DNA of 64,000 nt. It comes from Candidatus Rokuibacteriota bacterium. GTDB lineage: Bacteria; Methylomirabilota; Methylomirabilia; Rokubacteriales; CSP1-6. The position numbers and the translations under genes are program-made. Under the pieces are notes generated by a model. It was not told the DNA's origin. It saw only the letters and a program-made list of their open reading frames with translations, and searched no databases. The DNA lies in NCBI GenBank assembly GCA_030647435.1, contig JAUSJX010000135.1, positions 1 to 64,000 on the forward strand. The letters run 5' to 3'. Shown here piece after piece: positions 38,188-46,544 of the stretch; position 1 is the stretch's first letter; every line of letters begins with the position of its first letter.

Positions 38188-39666
38188 TCAGCGCGCCGCT
38201 GATGACGCGCAGACCTCAGCGCGAAGCGCGGGGTCGATCGTGACGGGGCTGGGAGTCCAGGCGGGGTCGATCGTGCGCATCGCCGCGTGGAAATCCTTCG
38301 ATCTCATGAGCAGAGAGCGCGCGACGACGCGGAGCAGCCCGACCGTCTTCTCGGGCAGGGCGAACGACGTGGGCAGGTTGTCGAGGCAGCCGCGGAGCGT
38401 GTCGTCGTCCACCGCGTCGAACGAGAGCTCCACCGCGAAGAAGTCCACTACGCGCCGCTGGTCCGTGCCGGTGGCCCCACACGCATCCTTGATCCGGGCC
38501 GCGCAGGCGTTCGCCGACTTGATGTCCGCGTCCTGCTGGGTGAAGAAGTCGCGGACCATCTGGACGGTATCGAAGGAGTAGTTGTCCATCGGCCCGGAAG
38601 CCACGAACCCCAGCACGCTGAAGACACCAGGCGCCCGCCGCCGCTGATCCCAGTCGTGGCTCGGCTTGGTCTTGGCGTTCGCGGTGATCACCACGACGCG
38701 CCGGACGCGGCCCTGGTTGATCCTGGAGAGCACGCTCCATGGGCTGGCGTGGCTGGTGAGAGCCATGTAGGGGCCTCGGAGCCCTATGTTGTCGGCGAGC
38801 CCGCCGTCGAGCAGGTGGATGTAGGGGCGCCCGGGTTCGAACACCTGATAGGAGAGGGCTTCCCGCGCGGGCACGTAGCGCTGCATGGGGTTGCCTGGTC
38901 GCGCCGCGTCCGTGAGCCACTCCGGCGGTTTATAGCCGCAGTCTTTCGCCGCGAAATTCTTGAGCGTGAGAGGACTGAGCAGACCCGGGAAGGCGGAGGA
39001 AGCGGCGACGCCATTCGCCACTTTGAGAGGTCCGAGGTCCGAGCACAGCAGATCGAACTGGTCCTGCGTGAACTCGAAGCGGTGACCCAAGGTCATGTCC
39101 GTGGCATTGAGAATGATGAAAGGCTTCCGCGGGGGGTTGAGCAGATCCGCGAATTTCCCGCCCTTGAAGATCACCTCGTCGTAGAGCTCGGCGGCCATAT
39201 CGATGCGGTCGAAGGTCGGAGACGCCAGGCGAACCCAGTTGACCGGCGACAGGGCGCGGAGGAGGAGGTCGCCCTCGATGTCGCGGTGCAGGAAGGCGCC
39301 CGGAAATTCCTTGAAGAACTCCGTGCGGAACAAGCCGTAGTAGGCGGCAGTGAAGCTGCCGCCCGACACGGACGAGATCACGTCGACGTCCTCGAGGAGA
39401 GCGCGCTCCCCGTTCGGCCCCCGATACTTTGTATCGTTCAGCCCCTCCATGACGCCAAACGAGAACGCCGCCGCGCGGGTGCCTCCGCCGGAGAAGGCCA
39501 GGATCACGAACAGATCGTCGGCGTTGCCCTCGGAGGGCAGATTGCGGTATCGGTACCCGCTGGTGCCGTCGAACGCGTCGAGCCTGGTGTTGATCGGCTG
39601 GCCGGCGCAGGCGGCGAGGAGCGCGGCCACCGCGAGGAGCAGGAGCGATCGGACGGGCACGCGCAC
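38188..39666 (-). CDS. Patatin-like phospholipase, exported lipoprotein
   Basis: 492-aa patatin-fold acyl hydrolase. The signal sequence VPVRSLLLLAVAALLAAC ends in a lipobox (LAAC). The oxyanion loop is FSGGGTRAAAFSFG, the nucleophile serine lies in ISSVSGGSFTA (near-GxSxG, with S-V-S-G-G) and the partner aspartate in LLDGGLADNIG. The GTG at 39666, right after the preceding small gene's stop, with AAGAAGG upstream, is chosen over a longer frame through that gene. Envelope phospholipase or lipase; lipid substrate unknown. Confidence 0.88.
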   Translation of the reverse strand: MRVPVRSLLLLAVAALLAACAGQPINTRLDAFDGTSGYRYRNLPSEGNADDLFVILAFSGGGTRAAAFSFGVMEGLNDTKYRGPNGERALLEDVDVISSVSGGSFTAAYYGLFRTEFFKEFPGAFLHRDIEGDLLLRALSPVNWVRLASPTFDRIDMAAELYDEVIFKGGKFADLLNPPRKPFIILNATDMTLGHRFEFTQDQFDLLCSDLGPLKVANGVAASSAFPGLLSPLTLKNFAAKDCGYKPPEWLTDAARPGNPMQRYVPAREALSYQVFEPGRPYIHLLDGGLADNIGLRGPYMALTSHASPWSVLSRINQGRVRRVVVITANAKTKPSHDWDQRRRAPGVFSVLGFVASGPMDNYSFDTVQMVRDFFTQQDADIKSANACAARIKDACGATGTDQRRVVDFFAVELSFDAVDDDTLRGCLDNLPTSFALPEKTVGLLRVVARSLLMRSKDFHAAMRTIDPAWTPSPVTIDPALRAEVCASSAAR

Positions 39667-39667
39667 G

Positions 39668-39901
39668 TCAGACCTTCTTCGTGAAGACGATGTGCAGGGG
39701 CTGACCGGGCGTGGTGCCGCGGACATCGATCCCCTGGCTGTCGGGAGCGAAGTCTTTTGGGCCGCCGAGGGTAAAGGTGTGGAAGCCCTCGTCCACCGGG
39801 AGAATCCAGTACCCGCCGGAGTCCTTCAGGTTGTCGCCCTGGCTGACGCCTCCCATGAAAACCTCGCGACGCTCAGGAAACTCGACGATCACGTGTTCCA
39901 A
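39668..39901 (-). CDS. 77-aa conserved-looking small protein preceding the patatin
   Basis: MEHVIVEFPERREVFMGGVS, then DGFHTFTLGGPKDFAP-like central segment (EGFHTFTLGGPKDFAP), ending LHIVFTKKV: beta-rich, with no signal peptide. It resembles short PEGA-like carrier domains (vow-shaped strands describing decoration of a surface), but no family is certain. First gene after its own promoter and only 1 bp before the patatin start, so the two are coupled. Confidence 0.6.
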   Translation of the reverse strand: MEHVIVEFPERREVFMGGVSQGDNLKDSGGYWILPVDEGFHTFTLGGPKDFAPDSQGIDVRGTTPGQPLHIVFTKKV

Positions 39902-39945
39902 AATGTCCTCCTGCGCGCTCGGGCGAGCGTCCCGACCCGGCGAGC

Positions 39946-39974
39946 ACTATAGTTTAGGGGGTTTTGCTGCACAA
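39946..39974 (-). promoter_or_regulatory. Sigma70-type promoter of the small protein/patatin pair
   Basis: Minus strand TTGTGC (39974-39969), 17-bp spacer, TATAGT (39951-39946). Initiation near 39938 gives a leader of about 37 nt before the ATG at 39901. Good matches at both boxes. Confidence 0.6.
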
Positions 39975-39987
39975 GCGCGCCTGGTCT

Positions 39988-40710
39988 TCAGCGGGCGCGG
40001 CCGACGTTGACGTACGCGACAAGCGCGCCGTCGTGGGACAGGGCCGGCTGGCGGCTGCTGATCCCATTGCCGTTCGTGAGATCAACCGGGGGCCGGCCGG
40101 CGGTCTGGATGAAGACGTCGGTCCACTGCCGGAACGACGTGCTCTGCTCGTCGATGAAGACGCGCACGCTGCCGTACTCCCGCTCGTCACCCTCCGCGTA
40201 GGCGAGCATCAGCCGGTCCCGGCTGCTCTGGGGGTCGTGGCGCACGGCGCGCCGACGGCCCGAGCTGCGCTCGAAGATCTCGATACGGGGCCGGCCGTCG
40301 CCGACGGCCAGTACGGCAAGGTCGTCCGGCCGCTCGCGCGCGACACCGACGAGCCTCGTGACGCCCAGCAGCCGCGCCAGCTCGGTCACGGTGCCGCCGG
40401 TGATCTCGATGCGGACCAGGACGTCATCGCGTAGCGCGAGGAGCGCCTTGCCGTCTGGTAGGAACACGGGCGAGTTGTAACCGCCTTCCGCCGTGAGCCT
40501 CGTCCTCGCGCCGGCCGCGGCAGGGACCAGCCAGATCTCACCCGCCACCGGCTCGCCGGAGCCTGAACGAAGCTGGCTCGGCGACTGCGACATGCCGAAG
40601 AAGCCGGCGAGAGTCTGCCAGACCGACTCCTGCGCTGAGACCGATCCGACGCAGAGCACGCCGGCGGCGACGGCGAGAGCCAGGAGCCGCGACCTCAGCG
40701 TCGCACTCAT
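39988..40710 (-). CDS. Secreted propeller-like (TolB/WD40-like) protein
   Basis: 240-aa exported protein. Signal peptide MSATLRSRLLALAVAAGVLC through VSAQ. The mature part has repeated TolB-like blade motifs, for example YNSPVFLPDGKALLAL and SRQPALSHDGALVAYVN, separated by strands (LRDDVLVRIEITGG). Too short for a complete propeller, so it may oligomerise or be a partial blade set. The start overlaps the stop of the membrane gene upstream (ATGA). Last gene of the CHAT operon. Confidence 0.65.
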   Translation of the reverse strand: MSATLRSRLLALAVAAGVLCVGSVSAQESVWQTLAGFFGMSQSPSQLRSGSGEPVAGEIWLVPAAAGARTRLTAEGGYNSPVFLPDGKALLALRDDVLVRIEITGGTVTELARLLGVTRLVGVARERPDDLAVLAVGDGRPRIEIFERSSGRRRAVRHDPQSSRDRLMLAYAEGDEREYGSVRVFIDEQSTSFRQWTDVFIQTAGRPPVDLTNGNGISSRQPALSHDGALVAYVNVGRAR

Positions 40711-41582
40711 CGAGCTCTGACTCCGCCGTAGAGCGTCCGCAGCACTGGATCGTACGCGACCATCTCCATGAACTTGAACTCGCCCTTCGGCACAGTGACG
40801 AGGCGCCGTCCGCCCTTCGGATCGAGGGCAAGGTATGTGACGCCGTCCTTGCCCTCCCAGACCAGCCATGCCTGCCGCCCAGTCTCGACTGGGGTGCCGA
40901 TCACGATGCGCGGCATGGCCCGGCGCGTGCTCAGATAGCCGTAGTTCACGGGCAGAAGAAGCAGCTCGATGCCGAGCAGGACAACGAGCAGCACGCCGAG
41001 CACGCGGTCAAACGGGCGCGCCGTCTCCCATGCCCCGAGCGCCAGCACGCACACCGCGGTGACCCCGACGCCCACCAGGAGGACAACGAAGAACAGGTTC
41101 ATCAGCGTGTCATCGCCCGCGAGCAAAATCGCGCGGAACCACGTCGGCTGTCTCGGCAGGTCCGTCGCGAGCAAAAGATCGTTGAATGCCAGGCACTGTC
41201 GCATGACGATCTGGATCAGAAGGACGGCGAAGACGATGCCGGCGATGAGCGGCCGCGCCGGCACCGACCACCAGCGGGCAGCGGCCCCGCGCACAGCGGG
41301 CACGGCGCGTACGACGACCCATCCGAGCGCGGCGATCGGCAGCCCGAGCAGCACCCCGAGCGGGATCGCCGTCATGACCTGCAGCAGGAACTTCGTGCCC
41401 TCGAACAGGTAGCGCTCGTCGAGAACCGCGAGGTCCGTACCCACACCGAGCGCCGTGAGCTGGAAGCGCAGCGCGACGTAGCCAATCCCGTAGAGCACGA
41501 AAGTCCAGATGCCGGTCAGGACGCTCCATTTGGTGACGGCCGAACCGAACGCCTCCGCGAGCAACCCGGGCAGAGACGGCAT
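40707..41582 (-). CDS. Polytopic membrane protein of the CHAT operon
   Basis: 291-aa protein with about five hydrophobic segments (VLTGIWTFVLYGIGYVALRF, LLQVMTAIPLGVLLGLPIAA, PLIAGIVFAVLLIQIVM, NLFFVVLLVGVGVTAVCVLA, VLGVLLVVLLGIELLLLPV), then a soluble C-terminal region of about 70 residues with beta strands. No family recognised. It starts 4 bp after the CHAT stop and is coupled to the propeller-like gene. Possibly the membrane platform of this envelope cluster (inference). Confidence 0.65.
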   Translation of the reverse strand: MPSLPGLLAEAFGSAVTKWSVLTGIWTFVLYGIGYVALRFQLTALGVGTDLAVLDERYLFEGTKFLLQVMTAIPLGVLLGLPIAALGWVVVRAVPAVRGAAARWWSVPARPLIAGIVFAVLLIQIVMRQCLAFNDLLLATDLPRQPTWFRAILLAGDDTLMNLFFVVLLVGVGVTAVCVLALGAWETARPFDRVLGVLLVVLLGIELLLLPVNYGYLSTRRAMPRIVIGTPVETGRQAWLVWEGKDGVTYLALDPKGGRRLVTVPKGEFKFMEMVAYDPVLRTLYGGVRAR

Positions 41583-41586
41583 CGCC

Positions 41587-44160
41587 TCAGCGTCCCACGA
41601 GGAAGAACGCGCCCCAGTAGTGGGGGTGCGTGTACTCGGGCTTGGCCAGCAGCACGGCGCTGGCGCGGCGCGCGGCCTCGGGAAGCGCGGCCTGGGCGGC
41701 CTCACGGTAAAACGTCTCCATCCACAGCGCCGTCGAGGCCGAGTCCACCTTCCACTGTGTCAGGAGCAGGGACCCAGCCCCCGCATAGATGAGCGCGCGC
41801 TGCATGCCGATGACTTCCCCGGCGTGGGTCGCCTCGGCGCGGCCGGTTTCGCACGCGCTCAGCGTGACGAGTCGCGCCTGGCCGAGCGGCAGCCCGTACA
41901 TCTCGGCTGCACTGAGGCGCCCATCGGCGCCCGAGGACCGCCTGAGCTCGATATACGAGAGCAAGGGCTCCGGCCCGTCGAAGACGCCGTGAGCGGCCAG
42001 GTGCAATACCCCATGGCTCGCCACGCGGCGCGTGACTTCCTCCTCCGTGGCAGCCTCATCGAGCAGCAACGTCACCCGCCCCGCCGGGTACAGACGCGAG
42101 ATCGCCTTGACCTCGTCCACTCCCGCGGGGAGCCGCGGTCCCGCCACGGCGAGCATCGAGCTCCCGGCAAGCCCGCCGCCAGGCTTGAGCCTGCTGAGCA
42201 CGGTGGCGCTCGGCGCGTACGAGATCCGGACCTTCTCGCCGAGGAACCGGCCGTCCGAAGGATCCTGAAAGACCTGGAACGGCACGTAGTGCAGATCCTC
42301 ATGCGGGACGACCACGAGCGTTCCGCTCTTGACCCACTGAAGCATCGGCTCGACGAGGAACAGGAACATCTCGCGCGCCGTCCGCGTGTCGAATGGCGTC
42401 CGCGGATTGACCAGGCTCTTCCTCAGCGCATCGACCTTGGCGCCGAGCTCGGCTCGGGGCAGGAAGACGTTGCGCACGTGGACGCCGCCGCTCCCGATGT
42501 GCCAGACGATGACACCGGTGTCGAGGACGAGGTATTCGAGCACGTCATAACGGCCGGCCGTAGCGCCCTGGAGAACCTCCCCCAGCGGAACCGGCTCCGA
42601 GAAGGCCGGCTCGAGCAGACCCGGCGCAAGCCGCTGCATCTCCTGGGCGGCGCTCGCGCGCTCGCGCTCCAGCCGCTCGAGGTCCTGTTCGGCCGCGCCC
42701 ACGCCGGCCGCGTCATAGTCGGGGCGCGTTCGCAGGTCGAACAGCTCTTTCTGCAGCCGCCCGATCTTCGCACGCAGCTCCTGGTGGCGAGCCAGCAGCG
42801 CGCGCTGGCGCTGGTCGGTCGCCCCGCTCCGCGTCGCCAGCAAGTCGGAAAGCACGCGCGAACGGGACGCCTCCATAAGCCGGAATGCCTCCGCCTGCTT
42901 GCCGCGCTGGAGGAGATGGAGGATCGGCGGATAGTAGAAGTCTATCTTGTCCTCGAGGAAGACGCCCCGCGCCTCGCTGTCACTCGCCCGCTGCCGATCA
43001 CCCTCGAGCAACGCCACAGCGCGCAGGTAGGAGGCGAGGGCGGCATCCCCGTCGCCGCGCATGTCGGCCTCGATCCCCCGGACGTACGCGCCCCGCGCGT
43101 CGGTGCCCCCTGGAAGGCCGCCCATCGCCGCGATTGCCTCGACCAACTCGCGCGGCACGCCGCCACCGCTCGTCACATACCGTTCCGACACCAATGCGTC
43201 GCCGGGTTTGGCGGGATGGAACTGCCCGACGACGGACGCGTGCATCCGCTTGCGGTTCGCGATCAACTGGCGGCGCGTCTCGATGTTACGGATGAACTGG
43301 TCGATTTGGCGGATGAGGCCCGACCACCCGAGGGTCGTCCCGATCGATCGCGCGGCCTCATAGTCGGCGCGCGCCCGCTTCGCATCCTCGTCGCACTCCA
43401 CGAATGTCAGCTTGAAGTCGCAGCGGGCGGCGAGCTTCCCGAAAATGTCGGCGCGGTCGAGCAGCACGTAGAATCGCGCGCGGTCGTCGCTGAGCTTGGC
43501 GTAAATGGCCAGCGCCCGGTTGATGCCGTCGGCGCCGGCGACGACATCGCCCTGCTCCACATCGAGCTGGGACTTCAGCTCGATGCCGCGAGCAAGGGTG
43601 CGACGATCGGGCAGGGCGGCGGCCACACGGATCGCCTCGTCCGCCGCGCTTGCCGCCGACCGGTAGTCGTGCAGCGCGCCCGCGCCGAGCTGCGTGCGTA
43701 CCTGACCGATGAGCGCCTCGGCGAGCGGCTGGACAGCCCGCTCGGCCCGCGCCAGGCGCTCGCCTTCGCGGTACCGGCGGCTCGCCTCGCTGAGCAGGTT
43801 CTGGACCCAGCGCTGGTCTTCGGCGGACATCTGCACACCCAGGCGAAGCTGGCTCAGCATGCGCACGACGTCACCGGACTTGACCAGACACGTGGCGGCA
43901 CCGGCGCGGTCACCGACCGTCATCAACGCCGGACACGCCTGGTCGAGCTCGGACAGGGCCTGCTGCAGGTCGCCGGCGCGAGACCGCAGCTCAAGGGTGC
44001 GCGCGAAGTGGTCGCGGGACGCTTCGACCCGCGCCAGCGCCCGCTGCATCAGCTCGGGCGCGCTGCCCTGCGCCCACACCGGGACAGGCGCGATCGCGAC
44101 GAGTAGACAGACACAGGAGACAAGCAGAAAACACGAACGCCGACCGGGCAACTGTTCCAT
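41587..44160 (-). CDS. Secreted TPR/coiled-coil CHAT-domain protein (caspase-like peptidase fold)
   Basis: 857-aa protein with a Sec signal peptide (SCFLLVSCVCLLVAIAPVPV, cleavage after WAQ). The N-terminal half is a helical TPR-like solenoid; a coiled coil follows around the LRAKIGRLQKELFDL segment. The C-terminal CHAT domain has the catalytic histidine in VLHLAAHGVFDGP and cysteine in LVTLSACETGRA, with PHEDLHYVPFQVF and the terminal HPHYWGAFFLVG. Both catalytic residues are present, so protease activity is plausible. GGGAGG precedes the ATG at 44160; a longer frame upstream is rejected. Most CHAT proteins are cytosolic, so export is unusual. Confidence 0.88.
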   Translation of the reverse strand: MEQLPGRRSCFLLVSCVCLLVAIAPVPVWAQGSAPELMQRALARVEASRDHFARTLELRSRAGDLQQALSELDQACPALMTVGDRAGAATCLVKSGDVVRMLSQLRLGVQMSAEDQRWVQNLLSEASRRYREGERLARAERAVQPLAEALIGQVRTQLGAGALHDYRSAASAADEAIRVAAALPDRRTLARGIELKSQLDVEQGDVVAGADGINRALAIYAKLSDDRARFYVLLDRADIFGKLAARCDFKLTFVECDEDAKRARADYEAARSIGTTLGWSGLIRQIDQFIRNIETRRQLIANRKRMHASVVGQFHPAKPGDALVSERYVTSGGGVPRELVEAIAAMGGLPGGTDARGAYVRGIEADMRGDGDAALASYLRAVALLEGDRQRASDSEARGVFLEDKIDFYYPPILHLLQRGKQAEAFRLMEASRSRVLSDLLATRSGATDQRQRALLARHQELRAKIGRLQKELFDLRTRPDYDAAGVGAAEQDLERLERERASAAQEMQRLAPGLLEPAFSEPVPLGEVLQGATAGRYDVLEYLVLDTGVIVWHIGSGGVHVRNVFLPRAELGAKVDALRKSLVNPRTPFDTRTAREMFLFLVEPMLQWVKSGTLVVVPHEDLHYVPFQVFQDPSDGRFLGEKVRISYAPSATVLSRLKPGGGLAGSSMLAVAGPRLPAGVDEVKAISRLYPAGRVTLLLDEAATEEEVTRRVASHGVLHLAAHGVFDGPEPLLSYIELRRSSGADGRLSAAEMYGLPLGQARLVTLSACETGRAEATHAGEVIGMQRALIYAGAGSLLLTQWKVDSASTALWMETFYREAAQAALPEAARRASAVLLAKPEYTHPHYWGAFFLVGR

Positions 44161-44284
44161 GGCGCGACCTCCCACCAAGCTCGATGCCTCCGGGACGTGC
44201 GGCTCACCGGGAGAATACAGCATCGGTACGACGCCCGGCCGGATTCTTGCCCTTATTGATGGCGCGAGCGATGAAGAACGCGCG

Positions 44285-45727
44285 TTACAGGACGACGCCC
44301 GACACACCTTCGTGGAGCGCCGGCTTGAGAGGGCCGAACTGGCCCTCGGTTGGCTCCGCTCAGCAGAACCACGCTTCGGTCAGCCTGGGCGGCCGCCGTC
44401 TGTCCGGCGCGAGCGCCGGCTCGGGCTCGAGCGGCAGGCCCGCCGTCGAATGGGCGAGAGCTTTCAGCCGGTAGAACGTGGCGGCCGCATCCTCGGTGGC
44501 CGCGGCCTCGACGAGGCGGCTGGCCTCCCGCTGAAGCAGGTCCATGCGCGGGTCGGGATGCGTCCAGCGATGGATGAAGGCGGCCTGGTCGAGCGGACCC
44601 AGGTACGGCGTGATCGCCTCGCGCGTCAGCAGGGCCGAGCCGGGCGGGACCAAAAGCCGCAGCGCGAACTGGACGGGGTCGACGTGGTCGATCAGCCCTT
44701 CCCGCTCGACGAACTCGAACATGTCCAGATAATCCTCGAGCGTCGTCCACGGCGTGAAGGCGACCCACGTGGGCCGGAAGGCGATGCCCGCCTCCCGGAC
44801 TATCCGAAGCGCGTGCGGCACGTCGGCGCGCGCGTGGCCCTTCTCAAGGTTGCCGAGAACTACATCGCTCAGCGACTCGACGGCCGAGATCATGAAGGCG
44901 CAGCCGAGCGCTCGCAGCTCGGGAAACAGTTCCTCTCGTTCAATGATGTGCTCGACCTTCGCGGTGAAGTCGAAGCTCAGCGACGGGAACTCGGCGTGCA
45001 TCGCACGAACCACCGCGAGCGAATGGCCCGGACCGTTCAGAAAATCCGGGTCGCCGAAGGTGATGTGGGTCGCGCCTTCCCCCACCAGCTGACGGATGTC
45101 AGCGAGGACGATCTCCTGCGGCACCACGAAGAAGCGGCCGCCGTACACGGGCGGGATCGGGCAGTGCAGGCACAGGTGCAGGCACCCGCGGCTTGCCTCC
45201 ACGTAGCCCACAAGATCCTTGCGGCCGTCCCTGTCCAGATGCGCGTACTTCTTGAGGCGCGGCAGCGCCCCCCGGCTCGGCACGGGGAAAGGCAGACGAT
45301 CGAGCACAGGCTTGGCGGCGTGGCCCCGCAGGTGGACTCCCTCGACCACGCCCGGACGCCCGGCCGCAAGCGCCTCCACGAGCGCCACCAGCGCCGACTC
45401 GAACTCGCCGCCGATCACCGAGTCGCCGCAGTGCGCGAGCAGGTACTCCGCGTTCAGCGACGCGTAGAGCCCGTAAAAACAGATGTGACAGCCCGGGTTG
45501 ATCCGCCGGATCATCGTAGCCACGCGGACACCCAGTCGGAGCGCCGTGTGCATGGGGACGGAGATCGCGACCAGTCCGGCGCGCGCCGCCTTGTCGGCGT
45601 CGAACTCCTCGACGGAGATGTCGAGCGCATCGGCGACGAAACCGGCGCGCTCGAGGAAAGCCAGCGGCGAGGCGACCGCCAGCGGCTGGTGGCCCAGCTC
45701 ATAGCAGGAGACGAGCAGGATTCGCAT
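44285..45727 (-). CDS. CUAEP-tail radical SAM selenoprotein (in-frame TGA read as Sec)
   Basis: 480-aa radical SAM enzyme if the TGA at 44362-44360 is selenocysteine, as argued here; 455 aa if it is a stop. Residues 1-120 form a B12-binding-like Rossmann domain (MRILLVSCYELGH), and 175-430 the radical SAM barrel with cluster motif C182-x3-C186-x2-C189 (ASRGCLHLCLHCP). The tail reads LTEAWFC-U-AEPTEGQFGPL, then 16 more codons to TAA at 44287-44285. I recall a named radical SAM family with CUAEP or CCAEP tails. A SECIS-like hairpin lies at 44329-44347. It starts 4 bp after the methyltransferase stop. Substrate unknown. Confidence 0.82.
44329..44347 (-). promoter_or_regulatory. Bacterial SECIS-type hairpin after the in-frame TGA
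   Basis: In the mRNA, GAGGGCC (44347-44341), loop AGUUC (44340-44336), GGCCCUC (44335-44329): a perfect 7-bp stem. The loop begins 19 nt after UGA, within the 16-37 nt window reported for bacterial SECIS elements, and a G occupies the second loop position as the consensus requires. The hairpin lies inside the extended coding sequence. Confidence 0.75.
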
Positions 45728-45731
45728 CAGC

Positions 45732-46505
45732 TCAGCCCTGACGCGCCGTGGCCACGATGAAGAGGCGGCGGAACGGCAAGAGCGTGCGGCCATCGGCGCG
45801 GCGCGGATAGGCGCGGGCGACCAGCTCGGCGTATGCGGACTCGAAGCCGCTCCGGTGCGGCTCGTCGAGCGCGTCGAGCAGCGGCTTGAGCCACGTGCCC
45901 TTGGTCCACTCCTTGACCGGGTGCTCGCCTTCGAGCACCTGGAGATACTCGGTCTCCCAGATGTCGAGGGCCGCGGCGCGCGGTGAAAGCACGCCGTAAT
46001 AGAAGGCCGGCTCAGCGACCGGTATCGGGCTGAGCAGCGGCTCGAGCTTCGCCTTCCACGGCCCGCTCCGCGCGGCTTCGACCATCGCGGTGTGAGACGG
46101 CGCGGAGAAATTGCGGGGCATCTGCACCGCGAGGACACCGCAGGGCGCCAGCGCGGACAGCAGCGCGGGGAAGAGCCGCTCGTGGTCGCCGAGCCAGTGC
46201 AAGGCCGCGTTGCAATAGATGACGTCGGCCGGCCGCTCCGGCCGCCACGTCGCGAGATCAGCCCGCTGCCACGTGATCTCCGGGGCCGCCGCGGCCGCCT
46301 TCGCGAGCATCTCCTGCGATGCGTCCACGCCGGTGACGCGCGCGTTCGGCCACCGCGCCTTGAGGAGGCGCGTCACGTTGCCCGCGCCGGCGCCCAGGTC
46401 ACAGACCTCGCCCGGGTCGGCGGCGTCGATCCGGTTCAACAGGTCGACCGCCGGCCGCAAACGCTGGTCGGCGAACTTCAGGTACTGCGCTGGGTCCCAG
46501 GCCAC
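45732..46505 (-). CDS. tam: Trans-aconitate 2-methyltransferase-like SAM methyltransferase
   Basis: 257-aa class I methyltransferase. It is collinear with E. coli Tam: MAWDPAQYLKFADQRLRPAV, SAM motif VCDLGAGAGNVTRLL, VTGVDASQEMLAKA, ADVIYCNAALHWLGDH, GVLAVQMPRNF and the terminal LPFRRLFIVATAR. It could detoxify trans-aconitate, but the coupled radical SAM gene may mean another substrate. Located 4 bp upstream of the radical SAM start. Confidence 0.85.
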   Translation of the reverse strand: MAWDPAQYLKFADQRLRPAVDLLNRIDAADPGEVCDLGAGAGNVTRLLKARWPNARVTGVDASQEMLAKAAAAAPEITWQRADLATWRPERPADVIYCNAALHWLGDHERLFPALLSALAPCGVLAVQMPRNFSAPSHTAMVEAARSGPWKAKLEPLLSPIPVAEPAFYYGVLSPRAAALDIWETEYLQVLEGEHPVKEWTKGTWLKPLLDALDEPHRSGFESAYAELVARAYPRRADGRTLLPFRRLFIVATARQG

Positions 46506-46544
46506 GATGACAGCATACCGCGGCTCGCCGGGAGAGAGGCAACC

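Noticed and set aside
44360-45727. Accepting the TGA at 44362 as the true stop of the radical SAM gene
   Set aside because: The continuing frame gives A-E-P plus 21 further codons and overlaps a hairpin meeting SECIS distance and loop rules. Chance is less likely than recoding.
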